Shown: one piece after another, positions 21,352-32,756 of the stretch
How the letters are laid out: the number at the start of each line of letters is the position of its first letter
Numbering within the stretch: the first letter of the stretch is position 1
DNA from: Diplonema japonicum
Taxonomy: Eukaryota > Euglenozoa > Diplonemea > Diplonemida > Diplonemidae
Reading direction: 5' to 3'
Assembly (NCBI GenBank): GCA_964019335.1
Contig: OZ025723.1
Location: 1-64,000, forward strand
DNA length: 64,000 nt
Translations under genes and position numbers: made by a program
The notes under the pieces: generated by a model
The model's database searches: none
What the model was told of the DNA's origin: nothing
What the model saw: only the letters and a program-made list of their open reading frames with translations

Positions 21352-22824
21352 ATGGCAGCAAGCCCCATCGCGAAGGAAGCAGAAGTGCCAATGGAAGCGA
21401 CGGTAAGAGTCATCAACAGGCGCATGCAAGGAGAGTCACTGTACTTTTTCGACTGCTACAGGATGCACAACGGCGAGTGTGAGATGCTTGGTGTCATGGC
21501 GCACAACAACCAAGAGCGCTTCGACACCGACATCCGCCACGTGAAGGTAGGGGACGTCCTGCGGGTCAGCGGTGTCGTCGACACCAAATTCACACAACCT
21601 AAGCCGCCCAGGAAGTTCCTGCTGCGCGTCAGCAACATCAAAGTCGTGGAGCCCTGGCGCAACATGACAGACAGCGAGGACGCTTCTAAAAAATTCACGT
21701 GGAGGATGCCCACTGACCTGAAGACCAGCTCAAAGTGCCGCCCCGTTGCCCTCCTGCAGTGTGTCAGTGCTGTCAACGACCGTCTGTGCTCTTACTTCGA
21801 TAGCACCGCCGCCACCGAGAACTCGAAAGCACGTTTCATTTTCATCTACGACACGCCTGAAGCCCCCAACGCACCTTGGAGACAGCTGATTGCTTGCAAG
21901 ACGCCTGCCGACACCCCCCACTTCCTTCATGGTGCTCTTCAAAAGGTGTTCCCCGTCAACCAGTCGGCGCCCGTTTTATCCTTCGCTGATGCGGTACAAG
22001 TCCTGAAGGCCCACATCGTGCAGCAGGGCACACGACAGTTCAATATTATCACCTACCCCAAGGCATTGGAGGCCCGTGTCCGCAGCGCGCTCCCCATGGA
22101 CACCCTTGCGACAGGAACTGATGACACGTACGAGAACCACTACCTGTGCTATGCAGACGGGCTGTTCTGGCTGGGACTGTCAGAACGCAGGGTGATCATC
22201 CCCTCACCTCTCATGAAGGTCGTGCCATCTGGCGCATATTGGAAACTGAATGAGATCATTGAGAGGTACCTCGGTGTCATGGGCAGAGTGGAGGCCTACA
22301 CGGGTAGAGACTGGGCTATCGACGTGGGAGCGTCTCCCGGTGGGTGGTCCTACAGCTGTGCCAAGGATCTGGGGACGAAAAAGGTGCTTGCAGTGGACCC
22401 TGCTGCGACGATGAGCCCAATGCTCAAGGAGTATGGGCTGCAGGATGTCGGCCTTGGCGACGGCAATATGTTGAAAGCATATGCGTCTGAGAACCCGAAG
22501 ATCTTCCAGCTGCAGGCAAGGGGTGAGCCTGCGCTGCAGGAGCTTGTCATTCCCTCTAAGCTCCCCATCGCTATCTATGTCTGCGATATGAACGTGCCGC
22601 ATGCCCACACCGTCGACCTTGCGCGCTCTGTCTACGACAGTGGCTTGTTCGAGAGACCGGCGCTAGTCGTTCTAACCTTTAAAAACACGCTGCGGTCGAA
22701 GCCTCAGTTCGCAGAGATTACCAGTGCCTCTGTCGAGTCCCTCTCGTGGCTCTCCAACATTAGGGAGATACATCTCTTCGCAAATACACAGCTTGAGACC
22801 ACTATTGTGGGGGAGGTCTTGTGA
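21352..22824 (+). CDS. FtsJ/RlmM-like RNA 2'-O-methyltransferase with N-terminal OB-like domain
   Basis: This protein of 490 residues ends in an FtsJ-type SAM-dependent 2'-O-ribose methyltransferase. The SAM loop is AIDVGASPGGWSY (322-334), with AVDPA after it. The catalytic tetrad can be placed as Lys298 (YWKLNEI), Asp412 (CDMN), Lys444 (LTFKNT) and Glu488 (VGEVL). The arrangement is nearer to RlmM-like rRNA enzymes than to cap methyltransferases. Residues about 15-100 look like an OB-fold (VGDVLRVSGVVDTKF), which may bind RNA; RlmM itself has a THUMP-like domain there. The target RNA is unknown. The acceptor AACAG (21344-21345) is 6 nt before the ATG. It has no introns. Confidence 0.85.
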   Translation: MAASPIAKEAEVPMEATVRVINRRMQGESLYFFDCYRMHNGECEMLGVMAHNNQERFDTDIRHVKVGDVLRVSGVVDTKFTQPKPPRKFLLRVSNIKVVEPWRNMTDSEDASKKFTWRMPTDLKTSSKCRPVALLQCVSAVNDRLCSYFDSTAATENSKARFIFIYDTPEAPNAPWRQLIACKTPADTPHFLHGALQKVFPVNQSAPVLSFADAVQVLKAHIVQQGTRQFNIITYPKALEARVRSALPMDTLATGTDDTYENHYLCYADGLFWLGLSERRVIIPSPLMKVVPSGAYWKLNEIIERYLGVMGRVEAYTGRDWAIDVGASPGGWSYSCAKDLGTKKVLAVDPAATMSPMLKEYGLQDVGLGDGNMLKAYASENPKIFQLQARGEPALQELVIPSKLPIAIYVCDMNVPHAHTVDLARSVYDSGLFERPALVVLTFKNTLRSKPQFAEITSASVESLSWLSNIREIHLFANTQLETTIVGEVL

Positions 22825-23017
22825 CCGCAACCCACAACGTAGTTATCAGATCATACCACCAGTGGCGCGTGCACCTTGCCAACAGCACCGTGGCCTCTTA
22901 CGTTTAGTATCTTCTTAATTTTTAGGTCCTTTTTTTCCCCATCACCTCATAAAACAGAGTTAATGGAAAGGCGCGTGGTGGTACTGCACCTGTAGATCTC
23001 CGGTCATCCGACAGAAC

Positions 23018-26000
23018 ATGATACGATGCACGGTTTGCATGCTGCTGTTTGCAGTAGCAGAGGGCGCCATAGTGAGCAGATGGGACTTTGACACCAGTGA
23101 CCTCACAGACAGTGGTCCTGCGGGGAACAATGGGAACGGGGGGTACACATTCTCTGGTGACTCAGCTTGCGGGATGTCTCTAAGACTAGTCAACGGTCAA
23201 GCGGGCCCGACCATGGGGCCGAAGCCTGCCAACATGATACCTCTAGGGAACAACCCCTTCACGATGTCGACATATGTTAAGGTGATGACACCCGGTCTGC
23301 GCACACTGTTCCACATTGGTGCTGACGGATCAAATGCGTATCGCAAAGGATTGGCAATGGGGGTGCAAGGCAATCTGAAACTGGCCATTTACTGGCATTC
23401 AGGCAGTCAGTGGACAAATATTGGCCCTACACTCGCATTGAACACCTGGCACTTCATCGTGTTTCAGTTTGATGGGACAAACCTCAGAATCTTTTTGGAC
23501 GAGCTGTTAGTTAAAACGTACCCAATGACATTCAACCTTCAACCGTCTTCGAGCTACGGGACACTCCAGTTGGGTGAGAGGCACCATGGAGGCACACCGC
23601 TCTCGAGGGGTGGTGACTACCTCCTGGACGCAGCAATACTTGGAAACTCTGCCCTGTCGATCAACGAAATACGTGCATATTGCAAAACAGCTGCTCCTCC
23701 AACAGCTGCACCTCCGACTCCAGCACCGCCTACACCTGCGCCACCTACACCTGCACCTCCGACCAACCCCCCTTTGACCCCATTTCCGGATACAGCAGCA
23801 CCGCCAACTCTTGCACCTCCGACACCAGCACCTCCTACCCCCGCACCGCCCACCCCAGCTCCACCAACACTCCCCCCTCTGACACCGTTTCCAGACACAG
23901 CAGCACCACCTACTCCTGCTCCGCCCACCCTTGCACCACCAACACTCCCCCCTCTAACACCGTTTCCAGACACAGCAGCACCACCTACTCCTGCTCCGCC
24001 CACCCCTGCACCTCCAACTCTAGCTCCACCTACCCTTGCTCCTCCCACACTTCCTCCGTTGACTCCGTTCCCAGATACCGCAGCACCACCTACGCTTCCT
24101 CCATTGACTCCGTTCCCTGACACTGCAGCACCACCCACCCCTGCTCCTCCAACTCCGGCACCGCCAACACTCCCTCCCCTTACACCATTTCCAGACACAG
24201 CAGCACCACCAACTCCTGCCCCTCCAACCAACCCGCCTTTGACCCCATTCCCTGACACCACAGCACCACTAACGCAGGCACCTCCCACGCCAGCTCCAGC
24301 TACGCTCCCGCCGTTAACACCATTTCCCGACACTGCAGCACCACTGACACCTGCGCCTCCTACCCTTCCACCCCTGACACCATTTCCAGACACAGCAGCA
24401 CCACCCACCCCTGCGCCCCCTACTCCTGCCCCACCAACTCTCCCACCATTGACTCCGTTCCCTGATACGGCAGCACCACCAACATCTGCCCCTCCAACCA
24501 ATCCACCTCTTACCCCGTTCCCGGACACTGCGGCACCACCAACGCAGGCACCTCCCACGCCTGCTCCAGCTACTCTCACGCCGTTAACACCATTTCCTGA
24601 CACTGCAGCACCACTGACCTCTTCCCCATCCACACTTCCACCGCTGACCCCATTCCCTGATACTGCGGCACCACCGACTCTTGCACCCTCAACTTCTGCC
24701 CCTCCAACCAACCCACCACTTACTCCCTTCCCTGACACGGCGGCACCACCAACACAGGCGCCTCTTACGCCAGCTCCACCCACGCTCCCACCATTGACAC
24801 CCTTTCCTGACACTGCAACACCACTGACACAGGTGCCTCCGACCTCTGTCCCACCCACACTTCCGCCACTTACACCATTCCCTGACACGGCGGCACCTCT
24901 AACCCCTGCACCACTAACAGCAGCACCTCCTACCCAAGCACCCCCCACACTCCCGCCGCTGACTCCATTCCCAGATACGGCAGCACCGACTCCCGGTCCT
25001 GACACCACGACTCCTGACACGTTGGCTCCTGCAACAACTGCACCTTTGACTGTTAGTCCGCCAACTCTGTCCCCCGATACACCGGGCCCGCCGACAAAGG
25101 CGCCTGTGACTCAGGCACCTGAAACTCTAGTGCCGCCTACAGCAAGTCCCACACAGCCTCCACTCACAGTTGCACCAGTAACAGTTGCACCTATGACTCT
25201 CGCCCCGCCCACACTCCCGCCGTTGACACCTAACCCTGGCACTGCAGCACCAGATACCCCGGCGCCTCCCACACCTACCCCACCAACTGTAGCCCCTTTG
25301 ACACCTGCGCCCGACACACTCGCACCAGTTACAGCCACTCCAACACAGTCCCCTGCTACCTTGGCCCCCGTGACCATAACCCCAGCCACATTCCCTCCTG
25401 GTATACCCGTCACAAGTATCCCTGCAACACAAGCACCTGCTACTTTTCCTCCCGGCATTCCAGCTACTGATGTCCCTGCGACACAACCTCCAGCCACCTT
25501 TCCTCCTGGTGTCCCTGCGACAAATGTTCCTGCAACGCAAGCACCGTCTACCTTCCCCCCCGGTGTCCCTTCAACTGATGTTCCTCCCACACAATCCCCA
25601 GCTACCTTTCCCCCCGGTGTCCCTGCAACTGATGTCCCTCCAACACTGGCCCCACCTACGTTTCCCCCAGGTTTGCCCGCGACCGATGTTCCCTCAACGC
25701 AGGCACCCGTCACTTTTCCTCCTGGCGTACCTTTAACTAGCGTCCCAACGCTCGCGCCAGCTACCTTCCCTGGTATTCCAGTGACAAATGTCCCTGTGAC
25801 AGACGCACCACCTACGCAAACACCAGTGACTTCTGCACCACCTACTCAGCCTCCCACAACACTAACTCCGTCAACTATGATGCCCGGTGCACTACCAACT
25901 TTCGCGCCGGCGACACTTGTACCAGCTGGTCCCACATTCATCCCAGCGACACCTGCCCCCGCTAGCCCCACGTTCGTCCCGCAGACCGCTCAGCCGAGCA

Positions 26001-28595
26001 CACCGACACCTGGATCGGGTTCAACCACAACCGGTGCACCTATGACTTTTGTACCACCCGGGCACTCTATGCCAACCCCCATGCCGCCGACAACAGCGCC
26101 CCTCCCACCTGGGCAGACATTTGCCCCTACAGCGGTCCCTCCTGTACCCATACCGACGAGCGTGGTTCCGATCAAAGTCGAAGGCTCAGTCGACTCTCTG
26201 CAGATCCAGAGCGGGGGATCGGAAGTTGTCCTGAAAATTTCCCAGGGCGGGGGTCTGAAGTGGCCTGATGGCTTCCTGCCAACAGCACTACGCTACCCTG
26301 GCGGAGAGGTTCTGTTTGACGTCAACGCCACAGAGGCCCAGCGGTGCGGTGGGGGGCCTTGCATGGTCGTGGTATGTACTTCGTCCTTGCACAAAGTACA
26401 CATTTCAGGAAACTCTAACGCCGCCTTCGAGTTCCGGTTACGGATTGGCAGCAACAGCTGAGAAAAACAGTGCCTTCATCAGCACAACAGTATGCACCGA
26501 TTATGAAGCAACACAACAGGTCGTCTCGGAAACTGAAGTGCGCATTCTGATCCAAGATCGAGACTTCAGGGCCTACTCTGGCTACAGTGAAGATATCACG
26601 TTCACCATCACAGACTCTTCATTTGCCACAGGGTCAGCAGAGGCAGTTTGCAGAAGCAGCAGCGAGGCGTCTCAGGAGTACATGACATGCCAGTGCAATA
26701 CCACGAAAGGCCAAAGTGGGTGCAACAAGGCCATGAGGCTGACACCCCAGCAAAGAACCTTCCCAAACGATGACGAGCTCACGACGAGCACAACCACGGC
26801 AGCAGCAGTGGTGGCAGTTCTGGGCGTCATGATCCCTGTAACCTCTCCTTCCACAGGGAGTAGTTTATCCAGAGTGTCGATCCTTTCAAGGACTTCAATC
26901 TGTCCAAGTGAAGGGAAAATGGAGTTGGACAGGTCTCTGAATCCGTCGGGTCTAGAACTGGGTAGCGGTGACTACGTGCAAGTAAACGGTGCAGTAGTGG
27001 CCTCGATCCTCGTGCAAGTGGGGCTCATTATCGTCTCTCTCATAACGGCGTCAATAATGTATAGACAGATGGACGCACGTCGCGTGACACAGAGGACAGG
27101 CTTCACGTCGCTGCGCCGCAGTAGGGACGACGTCAAGTCGAAGAGCATTGTGCGCATCGTGCGGCACGGGCTGTCGAAGCATGACAGGACGTACTTGGCA
27201 GCGCGTGCACGCTTTGGATGGATCCTTCTGCCTGCAACTTTTCTCTACGGCGGGGCAATGCTCTCATGCATCACAGCTATTTTGTATTCGTCAAGGTTCT
27301 TCAAAGTAATCGCTGCCTTTGACTTAGTTATATTTGGGGCAGGCCTGCCCTACTTCACCTACCGCACGGCTGTGAAGTGTGTAAACCATTCGGATGTGCA
27401 TGAAGTGGAAGGCAACGACGAGCGGTCGCTGTGGCTCAAGACGTGGTGGGGCACGAGTGAATGGGTACAGGGCGAAGGCGTCATCGATGGTGCGTGGGTG
27501 GAGCTCCACAGACTGTTCTACGACGGGTACCACAGGAAGGCACGTTTCTTCATGACCACAGAGTTCCTGATGACGTTCGTCGTGAGCTGCCTCGGCGCGT
27601 GGGAGCCCACTACAATAGGCCAGTGCTGGATACGTGGGGGGCTTACCACCTTCGTAACGGTCTGCTACCTGTTGTACATGGTGTGGCTGCGACCGTACCT
27701 CGCTCCTTATGAGAATGTGCTTGAAATCGCATTTGTTGCAACGGAGGTTGTGATGCTGGTCCTGATCCTGATCGGGATGGGGGAGTACCGCCCCACAGAA
27801 CACTGGAGTGTGTACTATGCAGGGCAGCTGGCGTTCTACCTTGTCTGGTGTATTTTGCTGAAGGCGATCACAGACGGGTGCATTTTTGTGATCGACGAGT
27901 ACGCAGGGTGGAAGGACAAGAAGAGGCCGCAGGGATTCCTGCGACACTTGCTGTGCTGCGGTAACAACATACAAGGCGACACGCTTGACGAACATGTGCT
28001 GCGGCGGTTCCACGACCTGCAAGAAGAGCTTGAGATGGACGACGCAGAGTACGCAACGTACAGAGAGAGAACAAGCGAGGGGGGCACACCGGAGGCAAAC
28101 AACCCAGGGAGCAATGCAGGGAGCAACCCAGGAAGCAACGCAGGAAGCAACGCGGGAAGCAGAAGTAACTCATCGTCGTTGACAGCATCACTCATGCGCA
28201 ACGAGAGTGTTTATGCTGACATCTCGCACGCAGAGGTCCCATTCAACAGGACAGTGTCCACCTTCGGTAGGGGCGGCAGCACAATGCCCGTCACCCTTAC
28301 CGAGGGTGGGGTCTATGAGTACTCATCGCCTGTTACTGTAGAAGCACCTGTACCACCCTCTGCGTCATTGGGAGGTTTCCCCTCTTCCTTTGGTAGTGCT
28401 TTGGGGCCTGCCTTGGGGCGTGCTCGCCGCACTAACCCCATGCGTCCTCGGTCACGGTCAAATATGTCGCACCTTTCAAACTCAAGCGAAAGGCCGCCGT
28501 CGCCACCTCGGAGGAGGCCTTCACCTGCACCTTCTTCAATGTCGTCATCGCCGCCTTCACCTAGGCCCCTGGGTTTGACCTTCGTGGCAACGTAG
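23018..28595 (+). CDS. LamG-type ectodomain, giant Pro/Thr stalk and multi-span membrane module, 1846 aa
   Basis: CDS join(23018-26371, 26409-28595). A 37-nt intron (GTATGT..TTTCAG) joins two frames that otherwise look like separate genes. A signal peptide (to about residue 16) leads into a concanavalin-like LamG domain (about 18-225, with ALNTWHFIVFQFDG). A mucin-like stalk of about 800 residues follows. It has 17 units with PFPDT (typically LTPFPDTAAPPTPAPPT), then eight TFPPG(I/V)P-type units, likely O-glycosylated. After a beta-rich segment, hydrophobic spans start near residue 1313 (ASILVQVGLIIVSLITASIM). The spans share a pattern with the protein at 15791. The tail repeats NPGSNAGS and is Ser/Pro-rich. 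It is probably a cell-surface receptor or adhesion protein. The acceptor GACAG (23013-23014) is 3 nt before the ATG. Confidence 0.88.
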
Positions 28596-28922
28596 GCCTT
28601 GTGCCTCGTGCGCTGTATCAACATATCTTATTGTTTGTTTCGGGTTCGTTTCAGGTTTTTGGTACCATCATCACCCCTTCTTGTGGTACTGTCACTATGA
28701 TGCCCTTTGAGGGATGTTGTAACCACAATAATAAGGAAAGAAAAGAAGAAAAGGGGGGAAAAAAAAAGCATAGTCTTTTTTTTTTATATAAAAATATTCT
28801 TCTATTTTTAAAATACTATCTAAAACGGAAAAAAAAATCTTTTTTTTTTCAATTGCACGAACCCTCGTGTGCATCCCTTATATCCCACATTCTTGTACCC
28901 TTTCCCCTCCCTTTTTTGCACG

Positions 28923-28967
28923 ATTGCACGCTTAACGCCACCTAGTGTTGCAATTAAAGCCCCATTT
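28923..28967 (+). repeat. 45-bp dispersed sequence, copy 2
   Basis: This is 43/45 identical to 1605-1649, same orientation, again followed by a T run. A copy between two genes of the array shows that whatever disperses it is not confined to the repeat block. Confidence 0.75.
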
Positions 28968-29462
28968 TTTTTTCTGTTTGCGATCTCTCCTTTTTTTCTT
29001 TCCGCCCTTTTTTTATATTTCTTGTAACAACAAAGTAGAGTGCGCCTGTTCGCTGCCCCTGTGCAATGGGGTACCGTGTGGAGGGGCTAAACATTAGGAA
29101 AGTAAAGGACCCCCCCCCCCCCCCCCCCCCCTTGAGTAGAAATGATTCTGTTTATTTTGCTTTTGTACTTCTGATTTTTGCAACTGAAAAAACACCGCTT
29201 TTCTTTTCTTTTTTTTAATAAATCCCCCTTCTTCCCCCCCCCCCTTTTTTTTGCAGGTGTCTTTTCTTCTCTTCGTGCGCAAAACTTTAAGAAAGTAGAA
29301 CTCTTATCAGAATCATCCCCTTTTTTTTATTTTACTTTTTTCTTCTTTCTCCAACGCCGTGTCATTACTCACAGGCCGCTGATAGGAGTGTGAATACGGT
29401 CCCATAATGGATCCAGTCACACCTTCTTTCTCCCCCCTTTTTTTTCCCCTCTTTTTCAATAC

Positions 29463-29464
<2 letters not shown>

Positions 29465-29521
<57 letters not shown>
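29465..29521 (+). repeat. T57 homopolymer
   Basis: An uninterrupted run of 57 T lies on the coding strand. It may be the poly(A) tail of a retroposed sequence in minus orientation or a pure simple repeat; no flanking duplication was recognised. Confidence 0.9.
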
Positions 29522-29522
<1 letters not shown>

Positions 29523-30486
29523 TTTCCTTTAGTCTTACAAACGTTTATCCTACAAGAGCGCATTAAAGAGGGGGGGAAACATTGAAGGTGGGGTGGATTC
29601 CAGCCATCCTGTCCATTAAAAAAAAAGAGAGAAAAGGTTAATCGATAGGAAACGTCTTTCAACGGTCCTATTCAAAAACAATTTTTTTTTTGCTCTTTCT
29701 TCCCCTTTTTAAATCTTGTGTCTTGCAGTGTACGTTTCTTCTTTTTTTTTCTTCTTTGTTGGAACAAGCTTAAATTGTTTTTGCAAAAAAAGATTTTTTA
29801 AAAAAAAAAATATGAGTAGAGGCAGCTTGTCCGTCCATCCCTACTTATTGGCTTGCAAACCAACCCCCCCCCCCCCCCCCCCCCACGTTTCAGTTGTTCG
29901 TCCCCCTTCCGTTCCTCTTCTCTGCTATGAGTGCTAATTCATGTTTTTGGCTCTTTCCTTAACCCAAGTTCCAAATTTTACTGAAGAAGTTCCTTTGGGA
30001 GAGAAAAAAAAAGGGGGTACGAAACAAAAAAAAAACCCCTGCTTGTTCCACCTCCCTCCCTTCTATTACTTCCTCCAGGCCATCTATCTTAGCTCTGGTT
30101 GGTGCCATGGCTACACTTACTATTGTGAATGAGATACGCCATTCAGGCGGGGCGCATGTTGCTAAGTTCTTCTTTTTTTTTTGTGGTGAACAGAAACAAG
30201 TTATCAAAAAGAATGTTGTGCGGCGCCACGCGTTACAAATAATTCTCATTGGGAAAAAAGTTTGCAACCATTGCGCATAAATAAAGTGAAAAAAAAAAAA
30301 AAAGAAGGTGCAATACCTTTCCTCCTTAACAGATATTAAGAGAAAAAAAAAAATCATTATCCTTTTCACCGACCCTTCGCTGCTTCCCCTTTTGCTTTCG
30401 TTCGGTCCTATTGGTTCGTTGTCCTTCCTTCATATTGTATTTCTATATATTATTAGTGTTGTGTAACAAAGCCCACCGCAGGCACG

Positions 30487-30885
30487 ATGGCTGAGTCAAG
30501 GGAAGAGGCGATGATGCACGCCATGGATGCATATGACGAAGCAGAGAAGGAGCAGATCCACCTCAATGGGCTCTGCAAGAAGGGTCTGGTGGAAGTGATG
30601 CAGGCGAAGATGCGACTAGAGCAGACGGAGGCGCGTGAGCTGCACCCCGAAGACTACCCTGAGGCAGCAGAGGCAAAAGTAAAAATAACATACCGCAAAG
30701 GAAAGCTTGACCTCATGCAGGCTGCCAAGGTCACCGACCCCTCCACCTACTTCAGCAGGTCCCCTGACGGCCTTGCTTCTGTCCAGAGTGCGTACGTCGA
30801 AGTCCTGCAGTCCGCCTTGCGGCTCAGCGAGAAGCGGCAAACATTGAAAGAACTGGCAGAACAGTATAAAAAACTGAGAGGGTAA
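30487..30885 (+). CDS. Small helical protein, possible Vma22/CCDC115-like V-ATPase assembly factor
   Basis: This all-helical protein of 132 residues has two coiled-coil parts. The pattern fits the Vma22/CCDC115 family: an N-terminal helix ending LCKKGLVEVMQAKMRLEQ (family: short segment, then L-EeG-LsLAqAR) and a C-terminal helix with SVQSAYVEVLQSALRLSEKR and EQYKKLRG after a Phe-Ser-x-SP linker. That family assembles the V0 sector of the vacuolar H+-ATPase in the ER. The match is by pattern only and sequence identity is low. The acceptor CGCAG (30480-30481) is 5 nt before the ATG. Confidence 0.75.
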   Translation: MAESREEAMMHAMDAYDEAEKEQIHLNGLCKKGLVEVMQAKMRLEQTEARELHPEDYPEAAEAKVKITYRKGKLDLMQAAKVTDPSTYFSRSPDGLASVQSAYVEVLQSALRLSEKRQTLKELAEQYKKLRG

Positions 30886-31035
30886 AGACAGAAGGTGAGA
30901 TGGGATGGGATGGGTGGGGTGCACAGGAAAAATGAGAAGCCACCTACCTAGCCTCTCTTGCTGCACACTTATGTTTCTTTCAATCTAAAAACCACGCCAC
31001 ACGATCCACCATATCACACCACACAGGCATCAAGG

Positions 31036-32484
31036 ATGGCGGGGTTTAGTGCGGGGCTGAAGCTCACGGGTGTTGATGACTTCATCACCCCCTCCCAGGC
31101 ATGCGTGCTGCCGTTGATGGGAGAGAACGAAGGAGCTAACGAGGTGATGCGGCACAAAAAGGAAGCCAAGGGGAAGGACGAGAAGGTAAAGCTAGACCTG
31201 GCGGACTGCTTGGCTTGTTCCGGGTGCGTCACCACGGCCGAGACCATTCTCATGGAAGAACAGTCACTGGGGAAGATCCTGGAGGAAGTGGGGAAGAAGG
31301 GTGATAGGAAGTTTGTCGTGACGCTTTCCCCGCAAGCCATCGCCTCTGTGGGTGCTCACTTCGGGAGCAATGCCGTCGAAGCCTATTCACGGCTAGTTAC
31401 CTTCTTCAAAAAACACCTAAATTTTGATATTGTGATGGACCTCATCTGGGCACAGGCTGTCTCCGTCACCGAAACTACGACAGAGGCCCTCGCCCGCCTC
31501 GGGTCACGCACAGAACTTCCGCTTATCACATCTGCGTGCCCGGGTCTCGTTTGCTATGCAGAAAAGAAGGAGCGCAAACTTCTCCAACACCTTTCCTCCT
31601 CCCAGTCAGCACAGGCCATTGCAGGCAAGGTACTCAAAACCTACTTTGCCAAACAGTGGGCCCTCACACCTGGTGAGATCTACCACATATCAGTGCAGCC
31701 CTGCTATGACAAGAAGTTGGAGGCGACGCGCAAGGAGCTTAGGGAACAGTCGGAAGACGGTGCGCGCTACACAGACATGGTCATTGCCTCACACGAGGTC
31801 ATCGACCTCATGAAGGAGGTGAAGGTGGCATGGGAGGACCTTGCACCGAGCAACCCTACATGGTCGTCACTCGTGGGTGGCGAGATCATGAAACTGGTGC
31901 CCTCAGGGGGGAAGGACCCCTTCTTGGAAGGCTCAGGGGGGTACGCAGCAATAGCGATGATGGAGGTGGCAAAGGTACACGGAGTGGAGCTGTGCGTGGA
32001 CGACGTGCACAGCGGGGGCAAGGGTGAGAACTGGGAGGTGGTTCATAACAAGAAGAGACCCAACTTTACAGAAATGACGCTAAAAGTGAAGGGGGCGCCT
32101 GTATTCAAGGCAGCTCTGGCCTACGGTTTCAAGCACATCAGCAACCTTGTGAGGGTCACGCGTCTGAAGCCTGCCAATTTCACCAACTACGACTACATCG
32201 AGTTAATGGCATGTCCGGAAGGCTGCGTCAACGGCGGCGGGCAGATCAAGCCTGCGGGGGACGAGAAGAACGCAGACCTGGTGCAACGAGTGCGCCACTT
32301 GTGCCATTCCCTGTTGCATTCACACCCCTCAGACATCTCTGAGGTACTCACCATTAACTCCCTCTATGATTACGTTGGCTCCTCGCCAGGGTCGCAGCCT
32401 GCTAAGGAGTACCTCCACACCACCTACAACGACCTCAACCCCAAAGAAGGTGCACAGCCTTCGCTCACCACGATGTCTTGGTAG
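31036..32484 (+). CDS. NAR1: NAR1/IOP1, iron-only hydrogenase-like cytosolic Fe-S assembly protein
   Basis: This protein of 482 residues has the full Nar1 cysteine pattern. Cys23 (SQACVLP), Cys58, Cys61 and Cys64 (CLACSGC) form the N-terminal cluster. Cysteines in SACPG, QPCYDKK and MACPEGC form the H-cluster-like site. It acts in the cytosolic iron-sulfur assembly (CIA) pathway, linking the early scaffold to the targeting complex, and is not a hydrogenase. It ends in MSW, which fits the C-terminal [LIM]-[DES]-[WF] tripeptide known to dock CIA clients and adaptors. The frame is open from 30958. I chose the ATG at 31036 because the CACAG acceptor (31025-31026) lies downstream of the earlier ATG and because the family homology starts there. 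Confidence 0.95.
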   Translation: MAGFSAGLKLTGVDDFITPSQACVLPLMGENEGANEVMRHKKEAKGKDEKVKLDLADCLACSGCVTTAETILMEEQSLGKILEEVGKKGDRKFVVTLSPQAIASVGAHFGSNAVEAYSRLVTFFKKHLNFDIVMDLIWAQAVSVTETTTEALARLGSRTELPLITSACPGLVCYAEKKERKLLQHLSSSQSAQAIAGKVLKTYFAKQWALTPGEIYHISVQPCYDKKLEATRKELREQSEDGARYTDMVIASHEVIDLMKEVKVAWEDLAPSNPTWSSLVGGEIMKLVPSGGKDPFLEGSGGYAAIAMMEVAKVHGVELCVDDVHSGGKGENWEVVHNKKRPNFTEMTLKVKGAPVFKAALAYGFKHISNLVRVTRLKPANFTNYDYIELMACPEGCVNGGGQIKPAGDEKNADLVQRVRHLCHSLLHSHPSDISEVLTINSLYDYVGSSPGSQPAKEYLHTTYNDLNPKEGAQPSLTTMSW

Positions 32485-32574
32485 CGGACAGACCTCACGT
32501 TCCCCCTTGAACTACTGAAGAGAGCGTGAAGGTGTTCCTCCCTTATTGTTACGAAGAATAAAGCGAAAAAAAAT

Positions 32575-32614
<40 letters not shown>

Positions 32615-32756
32615 GCGAGTACTAGTTGCGCAACCTTAGGAAAAAGAAAGAAGAAAAAGTCACCCAGTGGTCCGCTTTTTTTTCCTGGCCACCAGCAGTC
32701 CCTGACTCTATTGCATTAGATCCCTTGCTCACAATGCCTACAGGAAAGAGGGTAGG
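32485..32756. other. Short intergenic with A33 run
   Basis: An AATAAA (32559) is followed by an A-rich stretch and about 33 A (32577-32609). The next gene's acceptor CTACAG lies at 32738-32743. Confidence 0.6.

Larger units (their letters stand above)
28596..30486. other. Gene-free 1.9 kb with extreme homopolymers
   Basis: This region contains C22 (29110-29131), C11 near 29234, T57 (29465-29521), C21 (29864-29884) and many A/T runs, plus the 45-bp dispersed sequence at 28923-28967. The short frames here are low complexity. No RNA gene is recognised. Confidence 0.7.

Noticed and set aside
23617-25020. 467-codon minus frame (Gly/Val-rich)
   Set aside because: Mirror image of the Pro/Thr repeat of the + gene. 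A repetitive codon pattern keeps the reverse frame open.
26268-28595. Separate gene starting at 26268
   Set aside because: A 37-nt GT-AG intron (26372-26408) joins it in frame to the LamG gene, and there is no acceptor before 26268.
32559-32609. Processed pseudogene tail (AATAAA plus A33)
   Set aside because: The upstream gene is intact NAR1 with conventional array context; A runs are common in all spacers here.
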